Assembly (NCBI GenBank): GCA_028386065.3
Contig: JAKUCV010006680.1
Span: forward strand, 43,089-107,088
Reading direction: 5' to 3'
DNA from: Turnera subulata
Lineage: Eukaryota > Streptophyta > Magnoliopsida > Malpighiales > Passifloraceae
DNA: 64,000 bases
The notes under the pieces were generated by a model, which had not been told where the DNA came from, did not search any database, and worked only from the letters and a program-made list of their open reading frames with translations. Shown one piece after another: positions 62,071 through 64,000 of the stretch. The position numbers and the translations under genes are program-made. Numbering within the stretch: position 1 is the stretch's first letter; each line of letters opens with the position of its first letter.

Positions 62071-63752
62071 CTAGCTTCTTTGAGAGACGAAAGCAGATAT
62101 TATGCAACAGAGGCCACTATCTAAAGCCTTAACGGTCAAAGCACTCCTGGAAAAAGAAAACATCTCACCTAATCAGATAAATTGTTTGCTGGTAAGAAAA
62201 CTTAATCATACAATTAACAATGTAGAAGCATCACTTGCTTCTATTTTCAGAAGAGTTAATCATACAATTCTCAATAACCCTAGCCCATGTAACCAGTTTC
62301 CATAGCCCAACCGCCTGAACTATAAGTATCCATAGATCTATATATGATACGTAATCAAGGAAATGGATAGGACAAAGGATTTCACAGAAAATAGTAAACA
62401 GCAGGTCTTTTTCACCACTTCCTGCATTCTCTCAATACCAACAGCACCATGAACATAAAAACACAACACCCCACAAGCACTAAATCTCGAACTTCCATCT
62501 TAAGTAAATGGTTTTACAAAATGACCTATTGTATATCTAAACTGAGGTACCGGAATTTGAAGGCTAAATCTGAATCACAAAAATACTCATAATTCCATGT
62601 TGGACAAAAGTAAAGAGAAGTAGTAAGATCTACTGATAATAAGCAGAGATTTCAAGTCTTGAGCGCACGCAAAAGAGTAAAATGTCACTATTCAGTACAA
62701 GTCAAAAATAACGCCAAGCAAATCAAAGATTCACTAGCAACAAAGAACTCTAGAAGAAAGCATACAGTAGTACACTTCAGACAAAAGGGAAAAAAAAAAC
62801 AAAAAACAAAGGCATCACAATCTATCCTTGGTAGAAAGATCTCAATAAAACAACAAGACGGGCTTACAGACAGCAAGTATCAAAGTAACCAACTTGATAG
62901 CTCAAAAAAGTGAGCGAACAAGTGATACCCAGAACAGTAGTTGGTGCAAAGAGCAAGAAAATGGGAGAGATCTAAGCAAAGAAGCAACCTTTTGCAGCTA
63001 TTCTAAGAGAAACGAGGGAGGAGGGCAGAAAGGGAAGGAAAAGGAGACAACTTTGGGACACATACCTGAGTAGACAATAGTAAGAGTTGCTGAAATCTGG
63101 GGGAGATTGGGAGACGAGAACAACATTAACAAAAACAACATGGGTGAATCAAAAAAAAAAAAAAAGGACAGAAGAAAACAATGGTAATTAGCAGCTCCTC
63201 CTACTCCTCGTCCTCCTTCTCCTTCTCTTCCAGTAGTGCTGTGGGTGATGCCTCTTAGAAAAGTCACCCTCTTTCTCTTTCTCTCTCTCTCTTCTTTCTT
63301 CTCACACAGAGAGGCGCAGAGACTGAATCTACTAACTAAATATTTTGGTGTGTGTTTCTCACTCTTTCTCGCACTAAAAAAGTAAAAAGAGTGTCTCTCT
63401 CTCTGTGTCTATGGGGCTGGGTTTGGGTTCTTTCTCTCTCTAGAAACTCTTTTCTTTTTTGGTTTTGTGTTTGTGAGAGTGTCACTTGAGAGAGCCGCAA
63501 CAACTGGGCGAGTTGTTTCGTCCAGCAAAAAAGCCCCCCCAAACCCCCAAAACTCTCCCCCCCCCCCCTCCATAGTTATAATAGAAAAAGAAATAATTGT
63601 GAACCTAAAACATAATTATTATTATTTATTACTATTATTACTATTGTAGGGCACCATATTGCATTACATACAGTACTTTTTTTTTTTTTACTGGAAAAGT
63701 TTAAGGTGATTGAATACTCTTAAACTAAATTATAAACAGCCCAAAGCAAACC
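62071..63752. other. Leader, leader intron and upstream region of the membrane protein gene
   Basis: On the minus strand a CT-rich leader exon at about 63400-63066 ends at a GTATGTG donor, so the 1 kb before the ATG at 62070 is probably a 5' UTR intron. A (att)n run lies near 63618-63645. No coding exon recognised. Confidence 0.4.
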
Positions 63753-64000
63753 TGTAACAGCCCGAGTAAAATTTTTAATTTTTACCGGGACTGTAGAAAT
63801 TGTTTTACCGTGATTTACTGTTGAATTAATCTTGGGTAATTAATTCAAGGTAAATCGGGAGTCGTTTTTCGAAACCGAGGGTTTTCCCGCGCTCGTGATT
63901 TTCCCGCGGATTTTTCGAAACTAAGTTGGTATTTTTCGGGTTTCGGAATTTCTCGGAAAATCACATCGGAAAATAACTAAGGAGGTATCGGTTATTTTCT
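63753..64000 (+). mobile_element. Possible LTR start, cut by the window edge
   Basis: From 63753 the sequence TGTAACAGCCCGAGTAAAAT begins abruptly after AT-rich DNA and is followed by a different composition with many cgg/ccg dinucleotides (cgaaaccgag, ttcccgcg). TGTAACxxCCCG is a common start of plant Ty3-type LTRs. Neither the other end, the second LTR nor a target duplication is in the window. Confidence 0.4.

Overview
This is nuclear DNA from a flowering plant, almost certainly a eudicot. It is AT-rich overall, genes have many short exons with GT/AG introns, and the gene set is typically plant: a UGT71-type glucosyltransferase, a TIFY-CCT-GATA factor, a B-box protein, a GlcAT14-type glycosyltransferase. 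It also holds a plant L1-type LINE, a tRNA-derived SINE and a Mutator-like element. The species cannot be named from the sequence. No bacterial, CRISPR or viral system is present.

Layout. Positions 1-7,530 are a gene graveyard: a broken mitochondrial pyruvate dehydrogenase E2 copy (about 1,115-4,085, minus), an exon-1 remnant of 3-phosphoglycerate dehydrogenase (about 5,370-5,757, minus) and a 1.68 kb Mutator-like element with long terminal inverted repeats and a 9-bp target-site duplication (5,839-7,519). From 8.3 to 27.7 kb come an MTPC4/ZnT9-like cation transporter (13 exons, minus), a truncated duplicate of a UGT 5' end, the intact UGT71-like gene (plus), Golgi alpha-mannosidase I (13 exons, minus), a SINE, ribosomal protein eL42 (plus), a ZML-type GATA factor (plus) and a tRNA-Phe(GAA). 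A decayed 6.2 kb LINE fills 29.3-35.5 kb. From 37 to 64 kb come a single-exon B-box protein (plus), a GT14 glucuronosyltransferase (minus), a chloroplast-type FMN split-barrel (HugZ/PNPOx-like) protein (plus), an F-box/kelch protein (plus), a membrane-anchored kelch protein (minus), intronless NMD3 (plus), an uncharacterised two-TM plant protein (minus), and what may be the start of an LTR at the right edge.

Exon models were built by hand from splice sites. In every multi-exon model the exon lengths sum to a multiple of three and the joined protein reads through. Six genes (MTPC4, MNS, ZML, the split-barrel protein, F-box/kelch, kelch) match, from my memory of Arabidopsis, neighbours in the At1g51540-At1g51610 interval, so the window looks like a conserved ancestral block loosened by insertions. 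Functionally the genes are unlinked: Golgi N-glycan trimming and arabinogalactan glucuronidation, ribosome protein and export (eL42, NMD3), transcription, metal transport and chloroplast metabolism.

The most distinctive patterns are: at least six very short A-tailed insertions (12-61 bp), each flanked by direct repeats of 10-19 bp, which look like extremely 5'-truncated retroposons; a tandem duplication of an acceptor site plus exon start in the split-barrel gene that could create an in-frame 18-codon extra exon; a perfect 28-bp foldback beside NMD3; and a UGT gene whose own 5' end lies duplicated just upstream.
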